Below are positions 8,941 to 18,669 of a DNA stretch of 21,411 nucleotides, in pieces. Origin of the DNA: Larix sibirica (lineage: Eukaryota; Streptophyta; Pinopsida; Pinales; Pinaceae). The position numbers and the translations under genes were made by a program. The number at the start of each line of letters is the position of its first letter. The stretch's first letter is position 1. The notes under the pieces were generated by a model that saw nothing but the letters and a program-made list of their open reading frames with translations, was not told the origin of the DNA and did not search any database. The stretch spans positions 18,955 through 40,365 of the forward strand of contig NWUY0300017538.1 in the NCBI GenBank assembly GCA_004151065.3, written 5' to 3'.

Positions 8941-9092
8941 TTTACAAGTATTTCATGTCATGAGTTGTAGTGTGGTTTGTTGCTGTAAATTCTGTTTGGC
9001 ATGAGTTGAGAAAACAGATCAACCAAAGTTGTCGAATATCCAGTGTGCACCACCTGCGGGGAGATTTGCTACTTTGATTTTGCTGCTTTCAG

Positions 9093-9239
9093 ATGGAGAC
9101 TGACTCGCATACTAGGAGGACCGACCAAAATGAGTTCTTTCTTGATTCTGAGGCTGCATACCCCATGGATTTAGAAAAAGTGATCACTTACGTAGCTCTT
9201 CTTAAGCTGCAGTTGGAGAGGATACCATTGTGTCCAAAG
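9093..9239 (+). other. Exon-like open segment, unrecognised protein (repeat copy 1)
   Basis: A pyrimidine-rich acceptor (TTTTGCTGCTTTCAG, ending 9092) and a donor-like AAG/GTATGAAG (9239/9240) bracket 147 bases. These are open for exactly 49 codons, beginning METDSHTRRTDQNEFF and ending LKLQLERIPLCPK. The encoded piece is acidic and then leucine-rich; I do not recognise a family. Copy 3 keeps the same frame (9819 onward) with mostly conservative changes, whereas copy 2 has one extra A in a run of six (9522-9527) and reads differently afterwards. It may be an exon captured in a tandem repeat, or chance. No neighbouring exons could be assigned. Confidence 0.3.
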
Positions 9240-10280
9240 GTATGAAGATTGTGGTTTTAGAGTCAATAAGGTAGAACCTGTAGTCCTAGGGCTTCACACT
9301 GTTTGTGCAGTTCACATCATGTTTTAGTCAATAATGCTATAGAGGTTGTTTTGAATTCGGTGGTGGGGCATGGAAATGATCTTGAGATTTAGTTATAGCG
9401 GGCCATTTGAATTGATACAATTTGACAATATAACTTCTTATTTCTAATGAGATGGATAATTTAAGATCAATCATGAATGAGTTCTTTCTTGATTCTGAGG
9501 CTGCATACCCCATGGATTTAGAAAAAAGTGATCCCTTGCGTAGCTCCTCTGAAGCTGCAGTTGGAGAGGATAGCATCGTGCCCAAAGGTATGAAGGTGGT
9601 GGTCCTAGAGTCAACAAGGTAGAACCTGTAGTCGTAGGGCTTCCCATAGATGGTGCTGTTCATGTCATGTTTTAGGCAATAATGCTATAGATGTTATGAA
9701 TTTGGTGGTGGGACATGAAAATGATCTTTTAGTTATAGCAGGCCATTTGATTTGATACAATCTGACAACATGACTTCTTATCTTTAATGAGATGGATAAT
9801 TCAAGATCAATTATAAATGAGTTCTTTCTTGATTCTGAGGCTGCATACCACATGGATTTAGAAAAAGTGATCCCTTACATAGCTCCTCTGAAGTTGCTGT
9901 TGGAGAGGATAGCATCGTGCCCAAAGGTATGAAGATGGTGGTCCTAGAGGCAATAAGGAAGGTCAAGGTAGGACCTGTAGTCGTAGGGCTTCCTACAGAT
10001 GGTGTAGCTCACACATGTCATGTTTTAGGCAATAATGCTAGAGGTTGCTATGAATTCGGTGGTGGGACATGAAAATGATCTTGAGATTTAGTTATAGCGG
10101 GCCATTTGAATTGATACAATCGGACAACATAACTTGTTACTAATGAGATGGATAATTCAAGATCAATTATCGCCATTAACGTGACCTGGGCCATATGAAT
10201 TGAGAAAATCTGACAACATAATTTGTTATTTTTAACTAGATAGATAATTCAATATCATTTCTCGCCATAAACGTGACATC
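9132..10280 (+). repeat. Tandem array of ~345-bp units, three copies plus a partial fourth
   Basis: Units begin at GAGTTCTTTCTTGATTCTGA at 9132, 9479 and 9819, so the periods are 347 and 340. All three carry the same later landmarks: CCAAAGGTATGAAG, GTAGGGCTTC, GGGCCATTTGA and GAGATGGATAAT. After the third unit a partial copy (about 10187-10278) repeats only the last 90 or so bases (GGGCCATATGAATTGA to GCCATAAACGTGAC). Copies appear roughly 85-90% alike by eye. The longest frames inside are a 49-codon ATG frame at 9473-9622 and an open stretch in copy 3 across about 9869-10068. Copy number is too low and the unit too gene-like for ordinary satellite DNA, although 340-350 bp is a common satellite monomer size. 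Confidence 0.85.
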
Positions 10281-11280
10281 GAGATAAGTTTCATATTGGT
10301 TGAGTAAAAGACTTTCTAGATATATAAAATATGTTGCCTACCACCAGATTTAAGGTTTAGTAATATGAAGCATATTTCATTTATAACCTTTCTTCTACAC
10401 AATTGGAGGGTTGAACTTTGTTATTTGCCAATGATATGGCATGTACTTTATAGTTCAAGTGTATTTGATTACTTCAAGGAACACATTCCTCATGACAGTT
10501 TATTATTATCTCTGGATTTGCCTGCTAAGGCTGGCAGCCCATCTTTTTGTATTGGGTACAAGATTGGGATCTTTTTAAGCGATATGGTAGACTAATTGAG
10601 TGACAATCTACATAAAAAAGGCGAATTTATGCACCTTTTGAGGTACCGCTCGCTGCGTTGGAGCTATGTAGTAGACTTAATTTAGTGACGATCTATTACC
10701 ATTTATAAAAAAGGTGGCAGACTCCCCAATTCAATTTCACTATATTTCATTATGCATGTTTAATTGCTCCCATTTGATTTAATTTAAACGTTGTTTTTAA
10801 GTTTTTGTAATTAATATAATGGCCTTGAAAAAGTGAAGTGAATATAAAACAGATCCGTAAGTGACCAGCCAAAATCTTCCTTGGTGATATTGATGTAAAA
10901 GGTCGTGAAACTTTGTATATATATATATATTATCGTTTTGCTGCTGGTGTTCGAGTTTGTGTAATTAGATATCAGCCGACTCCAATTAACTGTGAGAATG
11001 CTACCGCAGACTGTTGGAATTTCACCCTTTCATTCAGAAAGAATATAAACAGGTGCCTAAACATTTGTTATGTATTGGCGGGGAGAGGTGGTAATTATAC
11101 GTTTTTATACGTTTTAAAGCTATACCTGGACAATAATTACTTCGAAGAGGGTTGAATTGGATAATTTTACAGTAATTCATATAAAATGTCATAAAAGTCA
11201 GTATGTAAAAGGTCGGTGCTTTCGATCAGCCGCACGTTTATTATGATATGAATATTTTTATTGTGGCAACTATTGCTTCT
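10281..11280. other. AT-rich spacer with minor repeats
   Basis: No gene is supported. A TA microsatellite lies at about 10915-10930. Two imperfect copies of a GTAGACT...AGTGACRATCTA...AAAAAAGG pattern occur at about 10586-10621 and 10671-10714. Frames at 10365-10595 and 10913-11155 have no recognised domain. Confidence 0.5.
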
Positions 11281-11344
11281 GGCATGGGTACCTGATGGAT
11301 TGTCCCAAACATCTAGTCATGTTACTACCCAGGAGAATGGTTGA

Positions 11345-11533
11345 TGGAGTCAGTGGAAAGGACATATGACAGTCTCTTCCAATAGACATACCTCGTGGAG
11401 CACTCACAAAGAAAGAAATTGTGAGGTGCTTCTTGTACATGTTCTGGGAAAAGGATATTCAACAAAATGGTGGAAGGCACTTGGTAACCAACTCATCAGA
11501 CTTGGTTATTTGAAAGAGATGGACAGCAAGTAG
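11345..11533 (+). pseudogene. RecQ helicase RQC-domain fragment (probable)
   Basis: An open frame of about 62 codons (after a TGA at 11342-11344, ending with TAG at 11531-11533) contains LVHVLGKGYSTKWWKALGNQ followed by LIRLGYLKE. This matches the RQC winged-helix pattern of RecQ DNA helicases: hydrophobic-x-G-x-G-(K/R)-x-x-S, a Trp, then RQL-x-x-x-G-hydrophobic. The same frame continues upstream of the TGA without homology that I can name. No helicase motifs, RecQ zinc-binding residues or further exons were found in the window. It is therefore most likely a pseudogene fragment or a captured exon. The 78-bp tandem duplication begins nine bases after its stop. Family assignment rests on roughly 30 residues and is moderate. 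Confidence 0.45.
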
Positions 11534-11541
11534 AGTTGGCT

Positions 11542-11697
11542 GGATACCTGGTTTTTTCCATATGAAAACTGCTATATAGAAACTTGAAGGAATTTGTGAC
11601 AATTATGTCTTGATGTTTTGGATACCTGGTTTTTTCCATATGAAAACTGCTATATAGAAACTTGAAGGAATTTGTAACAATTATGTCTTGATGTTTT
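11542..11697 (+). repeat. 78-bp tandem duplication
   Basis: GGATACCTGGTTTTTTCCAT starts at 11542 and again at 11620. The two 78-base copies are identical except for about one base (TTTGTGAC against TTTGTAAC). The near identity suggests a recent event. Confidence 0.9.
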
Positions 11698-11905
11698 CTA
11701 TCCAAACCTTAGCTTTTTCAACATGTTTCCTTCATGCGTTTGGTCCTTTCTTACTAGAAATCTGAACATGAAATTTTGCTATATAGAAACTTGAATAAAT
11801 TTGTGACTTAAGTATGTCTGTGATGTTTTCTTTCCAAACCTTGGCTCTTTCAACATGTTTCCTTCATGGACTTAGTCCATTCTTACTAGAAATCTTTAAA
11901 TTTGT
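11650..11905 (+). repeat. 129-bp tandem duplication overlapping the 78-bp one
   Basis: CTATATAGAAACTTGAA begins at 11650 and again at 11779. Both copies continue through GATGTTTTCT, CAACATGTTTCCTTCATG and CTTACTAGAAATCT. They are more diverged than the 78-bp copies, so this duplication is older and the 78-bp one arose within it. Confidence 0.85.
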
Positions 11906-12699
11906 ACATCATGATGACTTGGTAAGGAAGATTTTGAAAATCATCAAGAGAAATCAAGACAAGAAAGGAAAGGCCATTTTTTATAAGATAAACCATAAAT
12001 GATTTCTTTAAAGGAGGAATTTTATCCACAACTCATGTACGAGGCCACAACAACACTCATGCAATAAAGCTATAATGGTGGTGAGATGAGGAGCATGAAT
12101 TAGAGATTCCGTCAAAAAATTTACTCACAAGGAGAATATTGTTACACCATTTTGGCTCTGATTTTATTTCTATTGAGGGTATTACAAGATCCTTTTTCTT
12201 TTGTTTGATTTGCCCATTATTAATTCCCGCAAAAGCAGTGAATACACTTTTAGTTTCGGTGGTCAAAGTGCATTGACTTTATTATTTTATTACTTTTCCA
12301 TTTATTTGTTTCCTAGATCAATAATTAACGATATGTACATTAATGATATATACAATGTCAATAAGACCTTAGCAGGCGATCTAGACTCCAAATATCACAG
12401 TGGCTCCATCTACCTATATTGTTATCCGGGTCATTCTATCTATGTTGGCCAGAGGAAAATAATAGAATTTCCAATGACATGGATAAATATTGTTGTCAAT
12501 TCTATATAAATATTTTTAGGGCAGATCCATATATCCAACTACATCGTTGGTCACTAATAGTAAAATTAAGATGTGTAAGGTTATTAAAAAAATTCAATGC
12601 ATAAATAAAGTGTTCATTCAGTTTGAGCTTTCCAACTCAAGACTTGTAACCATGAGTGCGGTCCTTTTGTTGATATAGGTGTCTGAAGGAATTTAAATT
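11906..12699. other. AT-rich spacer
   Basis: Nothing assignable was seen. Open frames at 11814-12002 (plus), 12057-12266 (minus) and 12201-12509 (plus) overlap or lack any recognised motif, and their composition matches the flanks. Confidence 0.5.
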
Positions 12700-12803
12700 G
12701 AATACATTTTTGCTGTGGGAAATAAGGTTGAATTCATTATTGTAATAGCATGAATGCATTCTTGCCGTGGGAAATAAGATTGAATCCATTATTGTAATAG
12801 TAT
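12700..12803 (+). repeat. 52-bp tandem duplication
   Basis: Units at 12700-12751 and 12752-12803 share GTGGGAAATAAG and CATTATTGTAATAG, differing at about six positions. GAATGAG follows as a possible start of a third copy. No gene is involved. Confidence 0.85.
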
Positions 12804-13228
12804 GAATGAGTTAAAGGAGATCGACCCTTAATTAATGTGAAGCATTTGTTTGTACTGTAAAACCAATAGGGAAGAACCGATATTGGATGGAGGCTTAATT
12901 GTTTGTTAAGTTCAGAGATGTGACTTACCATAGATGTCATAAAATATTAATGTTAATATGTAATTGCAGTTGAGCATGAGATAATCATAAATAACCATAA
13001 CTAGAAATTACGGTTAATCAAATATATAATGCAATTATGTATTATGTTTTCATTCCAATAAAATGTAGGTTTGAAGAAATTCAAAAAAAATGTGGATTTG
13101 AAGGAATTCAAATCTTACAAAGGACCCTTATGAGCTTATGGGCGACTGTCAATTTTATTATTATTATAATGGGTTGGATGTTAGCCAGTGTTCAGAAAAC
13201 ATCCAAAAAAAGGATGCTTTCATGGAAT

Positions 13229-13428
13229 GATTGTTACATTATAAAGGAAGAACAAAGTATAGACATAATAATGAAAACATATAAGCTTGCTCGAATTTGA
13301 CACATTAAAGTTGGAGTTATTTTTTTCCATGATTGTTACATTATAAAGGAAGAACAAAGTATAGACATAACAATGAAAACATATAAGCTTGCTCGAATTT
13401 GACACATTAAAGTTGGAGTTATTTTTTT
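13229..13428 (+). repeat. 102-bp tandem duplication
   Basis: GATTGTTACATTATAAAGGA begins at 13229 and 13331. The copies are nearly identical (ATAATAATG against ATAACAATG is the one clear change) through AAGTTGGAGTTATTTTTTT. The near identity implies a recent origin. Confidence 0.9.
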
Positions 13429-13479
13429 ATGTGATTAAAGAAGAAATTGAGTATTCTTTTATGTGATTAAAGAAGAAAT
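13425..13479 (+). repeat. 32-bp tandem duplication
   Basis: A 23-base block starting TTTTATGTGATTAAAGAAGA occurs at 13425-13447 and 13457-13479, a 32-base period. It abuts the 102-bp duplication, so two slippage or unequal-exchange events lie side by side. Confidence 0.85.
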
Positions 13480-14795
13480 GGGGATGATATATCTTGAACA
13501 TCACACTTCATAGAGGTTAGTACTTTCATAAGGATCTGGAAAACACCATAAATATACTACACTTGCAAGTGTTTTTCTTAAAAACTAATATTAAAAGTTC
13601 CTTGATAAGTTAATTGGATAGACCAATAGACCAAGTTGATTAGTTCTTGCATAAAATTTCCCAACGTCATTTCCACTATTGGTCATTAATTGTTTTGAGT
13701 ATTTACCTTATGATTTGACATGCCTTCTTTATGATATAAAGAAATTGCTAATGGCACATTGTCAATGCTCCTAGAAGATACGATTACCATTTCAAAGATC
13801 AATGTAATCTTGAGGAAGCACTTGGTTTTTTCAGAATTTAGAATATCTTTGAGACCAAGTGCACATTTTTTTGCTACTTTAACTGAGCACTCTCTAATCA
13901 TAGAAAATTTATCTACTTTTTGGAAATTTCTATTTCCCATAATGTACCACATTTGAGTCATTTCTTCACTAATTGCTGTATTAGATGTAAATGTTATGTT
14001 AGCATTGGTAACTTTTTCTGGGATCATTTGGGTATTAGCTGAAAAAAGACTTAATTCCATTTATAGCATAATGAGGTTTTGTTAAATGTTTCTCCAATGA
14101 CTTTTTCTTTGATCATATTTCATGGTAATTTTGTCTAACTCATGCTCTACTTTTGTGTTAGAGAATTATTGTTGATTGGGTGAGGATTTTGTCTATTCAT
14201 TTTATCCTTTTTTCTAGAGATAATATTCTAACTTATGTGTTGTAACTTAATACAAGTTTAATTTAATTTGCAATATCATTCATGTGTCTTTTAGCCCTTG
14301 ATTTTGCTTTGGATTTATGTTATGGAGCTAGTACTCTAATTGAACAATTGCAAAACCCGTCGGAAACACCTTATTCTCCAATGCTGTACTCATCGTACGA
14401 AAACATATGAAGCCCCTTGTCATTTCAAAGACACATGGAAATGATGACCTATAGAAATTACAATCCTATATATACCCTTTATATAAATGGTATTAGTAAC
14501 ATTTTTTAATATAATTCAGAAAATAGAGCATTTTATAACCTTGCTGCAATAATATATTTATAATGACTATATTAGTTAACCAACCAACCATTGTAGTGAT
14601 CAAACAAAAACATCGATATCAAAGTTTTGAATGCGTTCAACAAAAAATAGTATCATAGTAATTCATTATTCTTTGCCATTTTTTTTCATTCATAATTAAA
14701 TGCCTTTGATAATCACTATGAAGGATTATAAGCTCCAAATATAGAAGGAAACAAATTGAATATTTCCCAATTAAATAAATTAGGTTAAGATAAGA
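13480..14795. other. AT-rich spacer with one 124-codon minus-strand frame
   Basis: The only sizeable frame is on the minus strand at 14060-13686 (124 codons, beginning MELSLFSANTQM). I do not recognise it. It has no clear domain, and its composition is like that of the flanks. No RNA gene or repeat was seen here. Confidence 0.4.
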
Positions 14796-14799
14796 GAGA

Positions 14800-15050
14800 A
14801 CGATAGGAGCCCGAAGGGGTGTAGCTTGATTGACAAATGAAGTGAAATGATATGATATGTTTTACAAGAGGTCATCATTTCAAAACACCTCGACTTACTC
14901 ATGCCCCATGTTTGCGGGTTGTGTGGGTGCACCTAGGGGTATAGTGGTAGCGGACGGGATTGGATCCCTGGACCCCGTGTCACGCGAGTACCAGCCCCTT
15001 CCCAGTTGTCGATTCCCCTAGTTACAAAAAAAAAATTAAAAAAACATTGA
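14800..15050 (+). mobile_element. tRNA-derived SINE-like element with A-rich tail
   Basis: This block is less AT-rich than its flanks and ends in A10-TT-A7 at about 15025-15044. Near the left end, TAGCTTGATTGA (14822-14833) resembles the tRNA box A (TAGCTCAGTTGG). ATTTCAAAACA (14877-14887), preceded by GAGGTCATC, resembles box B, and the spacing of about 55 bases suits a RNA polymerase III promoter. A second pair is seen downstream: TATAGTGGTAGCG (14940-14952) and GTCGATTCCC (15008-15017). The head-body-A-tail order fits a plant SINE. Target-site duplications were not found by eye, and the boxes are degenerate, so the copy is probably old. Confidence 0.5.
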
Positions 15051-15399
15051 TTGTAATGTGATTGGAAGTATGTAGAAGATACTTGAGAATATAATTGGGG
15101 TAGAGATAAAAGGATAATCTTTGGTTTTTGCCCGTGGATTATGTTGCTGTAAGAGGGAGAAGATTATCAAATATTGAGATAAGTATTCTAGCTATCATTG
15201 AAACGGGTTTTTGCCTCAGGAGGAGAGGTTTTGCCACTATAATCTCTATGTCATTGATTGGGATGTGTTTCCTTTATGCGTTTATATGGGATGTGCTGTT
15301 ATTTTTAGCTCTTTTATTGTTATATATGGATAATGTTAAATATTTATGAGCTGTTATAAGGATTAAGTCGGAGTTTTTACCGTTGTGGCTAAATCATAG

Positions 15400-15555
15400 C
15401 CAACAGAGGATGAGGCATTTGATTGGTACGAAAATCTTGGCAAAGGGGAAATTCCTTCACTTGCAGATTTTATTAAAATATTTCTTATGCATTGGGATCC
15501 TCATTATGAAGAAAGCAATTGTGAAAAGATTTTTGAGGATCTTATGGCAACATAA
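15400..15555 (+). pseudogene. Retrotransposon Gag-like remnant (probably Ty3/gypsy)
   Basis: A 51-codon frame between in-frame stops (15397-15399 and 15553-15555) reads AFDWYENLGKGEIPSLADFI followed by KIFLMHWDPHYEE. The pattern A-x2-WY-x2-L-x2-G-x-I-x-S-x2-DF-x3-FL-x-HW is that of the Retrotrans_gag capsid domain. The following 300 bases hold further open pieces in shifted frames (such as EDKPLGNEEFLDLF near 15750) that look like the linker after Gag. No protease, integrase, primer-binding site or LTR was recognised. The call rests on one domain fragment. Confidence 0.5.
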
Positions 15556-16950
15556 ATAAAATAAGATATTGGATAGTGTTGATAATTCAATCATTGAAGA
15601 CCCTTTTTCATCCATGGATGAGTAAAATATTGTTGATGAAACATCTCCCTCATTCACTGAAGATAACAAGGGATTGGTAATATTTTTTTTTTCAAAATTC
15701 TGAATGTGATGGTTTAGTATTTGATAATTTTGAGAAGATTATTATTGAAGACAAACCTTTGGGGAATGAAGAATTTTTAGATTTGTTTAAGAGCAGCCAT
15801 GAATATGGGAGTGTTGCAGATTTTTTTGCCTCTTAAACAACCTTATATGGTGGATGAAATTACATAAAATAAGATGGTAAAATCAGAAAAATTTCAGCCT
15901 TATTTTCCCATGCATCGTTCAGATTTATTTCAGCTTTTTGGCGATTTTATGACTGCAAATCGATAATTTCTTCAGCCATATTCTGTCATAAATAGTTTAT
16001 AATATTTTCAGATTTTGGATGATGAATATGCAGAAAATTTGCAGCAGTCGGTAGCTTCAGAATTTTGTATCTTTTCATGTGAAAATGGGGTTGGAAAGTG
16101 TGTTTTTATTGTTGGAAATTTTTTGTGACAGCTAGTAATTCAGTTCAGATTTTTTATGATAATTTCCAACCATCTAAAAGTGAGTAGAAATTAATTTCCA
16201 GATCTGAAATTTCACCTCATATCTCAACATCATGCATTATTGAAGCAACTCACACCTATTATGCTTAGAAGGTGTGAATGGTGTTTTGCATACAGATTTA
16301 CCTTTGGAGGATTTTTTTTAGATTGATAAAAGGATGCCATATTTTTCAAGGCCTTATCTCAGCCCTCTTCAATTGTGTATCGAATTAGCATGTGCTAGAA
16401 TATGCTTTTCTACTTCAGAATTTTACATTAGCTACCATATATGTAATGTAATTTCATTTTGCAGCCATGTTTTAATCGAGATTCTAGCATATATAGGCCT
16501 TTTTTTTTATGTAACATTGTTTTGGATCATAACCAAACACAAAGGTAGAGTCCATGGACTTGAGGAGATGCTTGGGTGGCTACTTTGGCTATTTGTTTTC
16601 ACTTAGCCTTTTGTTTCATTCTATAGCAGAGTAGGGTAGGATGAATAAGCTTTTGAAGAGCATTACAAGGAATAAGCTCAACATCATGAGCATTAGACTT
16701 CATTTCTTATTCTTTTGTCATCGTTGGCTTATGCCTTGTCTTTTGAAAGCCAAATTTTGAGCTTTAAGTATGTAATAAGTATGTGGGTTTTGGCATGTGA
16801 ATGGAGCCATCCCACCACATAGTTTCTCTTGCTTTCTTTCTTCTTCACAAGTAGGTTTAAAACTAGAAGATTATAAGATTCTCACGCATTCTTCCTTGAG
16901 AATACATGTCCCCAAATTGGAGGTAGTTGTTACCCCTCATATTGTGTGGG
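15556..16950. other. Probable retroelement-derived noncoding stretch
   Basis: Broken frames continue for about 300 bases after the Gag-like piece. Beyond that, only T-rich sequence and an unrecognised 90-codon frame (16334-16606) are seen. It may be untranslated or LTR sequence of the same element, but no terminal repeat could be paired within the window. Confidence 0.35.
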
Positions 16951-16958
16951 GATTACAC

Positions 16959-16997
16959 ATGTGATTTTCATCACATCATTTGTGAATTTTTTCACAA
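16959..16997. repeat. Two adjacent 7-bp hairpins with 4-nt loops
   Basis: ATGTGAT/ATCACAT (16959-16965 and 16970-16976, loop TTTC) is followed three bases later by TTGTGAA/TTCACAA (16980-16986 and 16991-16997, loop TTTT). Both are perfect. Function is unknown. Confidence 0.5.
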
Positions 16998-17018
16998 GGA
17001 TCAAGCTTGCAGTTTTTC

Positions 17019-17062
17019 ATGGCTAGACAGTTATATGGGGATGGCTAGACAGTTATATGGAG
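17019..17062 (+). repeat. 22-bp tandem duplication
   Basis: ATGGCTAGACAGTTATATGG starts at 17019 and 17041 and the 22-base units are nearly identical. GGGGATAGTTAAAAT-like sequence recurs at 17061-17073 and 17099-17113. Confidence 0.8.
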
Positions 17063-17145
17063 ATAGTTAAAATAAATTAAGTGAACTTTTATTTGTATGG
17101 GGATAGTTAAAATTTACTTATTTCGTGCCTATCAAACCTTGGGTC

Positions 17146-17187
17146 GTTGGGTAACCTGAGCCCTATACCCTAGGGCTCAAACCCAAC
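17146..17187. repeat. Strong two-part stem-loop
   Basis: GAGCCCTA (17158-17165) pairs perfectly with TAGGGCTC (17171-17178) across a 5-base loop. Outside this, GTTGGGT (17146-17152) pairs with ACCCAAC (17181-17187), with internal bulges of 5 and 2 bases. It is GC-rich in an AT-rich setting and shows the best fold-back that I saw in the window. Confidence 0.65.
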
Positions 17188-17189
17188 AT

Positions 17190-18060
17190 TGTTTCTTATC
17201 CCTGAAACCTTAGACCCAGTTTCCCATTTCATTTTTCATTTCATGTTTCTAGTAGCATTAATTTTTCAATGGGGCCTAAAAACACATTGCGTTATTTATT
17301 AACAAATTTGGATATTTAGCCAACTGGGGAATTGGCTCTGTAATTTTTCGGAATGCCGCTCTTAATCTCTGGCCAAGTACCAAATTGGAGAACCCGTGAC
17401 TTCCTTTACAGTGCCTTTATGACTATTTTGATGTCTTCGGAGAGGATTTTTCATAGAATGCTCTCCATTTTTGTAAATTTTAAAGTTGTTTTCAAGTTTG
17501 ATGTTTGTTGACTTTTATGCCCTTTTTTGCCAATCATTTCCTCATTCTGTGTCAGATTCATACTGTTCAGTTTGCTGAGTCAGTCCCAAGTCCAACTCAT
17601 GCAGCTTTGCATTAGTCTAGAAGGCTGTTTGGAATTTTTGTTCCACCTTCAAGATTGAGTACAATGCTTTCCTTCTAATATACTGCCAAAACTAATGAAC
17701 AAGGTCTTAGAGATTCCGTCCTTATGGTAACAAATAAGATTTTTATGTGGCTTTTGTTTAGAAAGAAAAATGTGTTGATAGCCCTTCTATGAGGGGTAAA
17801 ATGTCATTAGTTTCTCGCAATGTATTCTTGGCATTTGCATATGACATAAAATTTGAGGCTATTGCATTGGTTCTAGCCATTGAGAGGAGAAGACATGGAT
17901 AATAATGTCTAAAATTTGAGTATACATGATAGAGACTGGGTAGTACATTGTAATTCGTGGTCATTATTTCTGGAATATGCTTCAAATTCCAATTATATAA
18001 ACAATATGCTATAATAAAATAGGGAGGTCGAGGGCATGTCACTGCGTTACTACCAAATCT
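17190..18060. other. Spacer, no gene seen
   Basis: No coding or RNA signal is convincing. A weak frame around 17800-17890 (KFEAIALVLAIERRRHG) faintly recalls the middle of an RNase H domain but lacks the catalytic motifs. A minus-strand frame at 18042-17758 is unrecognised. Confidence 0.4.
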
Positions 18061-18071
18061 CCAGCCAATAA

Positions 18072-18665
18072 TCAGTAGTCACAGCTGAGAGCACAATACC
18101 GAGATAGCAAACTAACTACCACAGAGTCTAACCAAAGCAAAACCATTCCCCATAAAGGGGCATGTAGCAACAAACAGCCCTCTAACAGCATTAAAACATA
18201 AAACAAAAAAGAGCCCTCATCAAGATTAAGCACCAAGGGAAGCCCATCCACTGGGGGAAGGCTGATCATCATCATTCTTGTACCCCAACCATAATTCCAT
18301 GGCTCTTGAGCAAGTACATTTATGGCCCAACCTTCCTCTGTTTCTGGCGATGGGTGCCCATTCTCAGAGTTATCCAATGGAATATTTAGTAACTTGTCAT
18401 TTCAAAGGGGATGCTGCCTGTCATTTTGCCCCTAACGCCAAATGTAGGTCTCTACCATTAGCCTAGTTTCTAGTATCTACTAGTCTGGGAGGAGTCTCAC
18501 CTCTGTCACTGCAACTGCCCAGAAGAGGCCTCTGGTGGGACCCTGCTTATAGAGAAAGGTGCACTCCCCCAATGGGCAATCCACTGTCTGAGGTGGTCCA
18601 GTTCCATAACCACGTTCTCTACTTGGCATTGAATTTACCAGGACACAATTGTTATAATCACCCAC
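18072..18665 (-). other. Minus-strand reading frames in a less AT-rich island, unrecognised
   Basis: Two minus-strand frames lie in order. The first (18665-18480, 61 codons) starts MGDYNNCVLVNSMPSRERGY. The second (18377-18072, 101 codons) begins MDNSENGHPSPETEEGWAIN, has a Trp-rich piece (EPWNYGWGTRM), and ends in a long hydrophobic stretch (residues about 55-90, Leu/Val-rich) that could be membrane-spanning. About 100 bases with stops separate them. GC content is visibly higher than on either side. This could be a decayed gene or part of a transposon; I recognise neither frame. Confidence 0.3.
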
Positions 18666-18669
18666 TCCG

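Noticed and set aside
9337-9663. Minus-strand 108-codon frame within the tandem array
   Set aside because: It is antisense to the exon-like frame, spans a repeat-unit boundary, and a related frame recurs in the next unit. It looks like a by-product of repetition.
10913-11155. 80-codon frame starting in the TA microsatellite
   Set aside because: The start lies in simple repeat and the rest shows no family resemblance.
13686-14060. 124-codon minus-strand frame as a possible gene
   Set aside because: No recognised domain, no splice or promoter context, and composition like the flanking spacer. Not supported as a gene.
17800-17890. Possible RNase H middle segment (KFEAIALVLAIERRRHG)
   Set aside because: The first Asp motif, the GDS motif and the terminal N-x2-AD motif are missing, and stops follow at once. 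The likeness is too weak.
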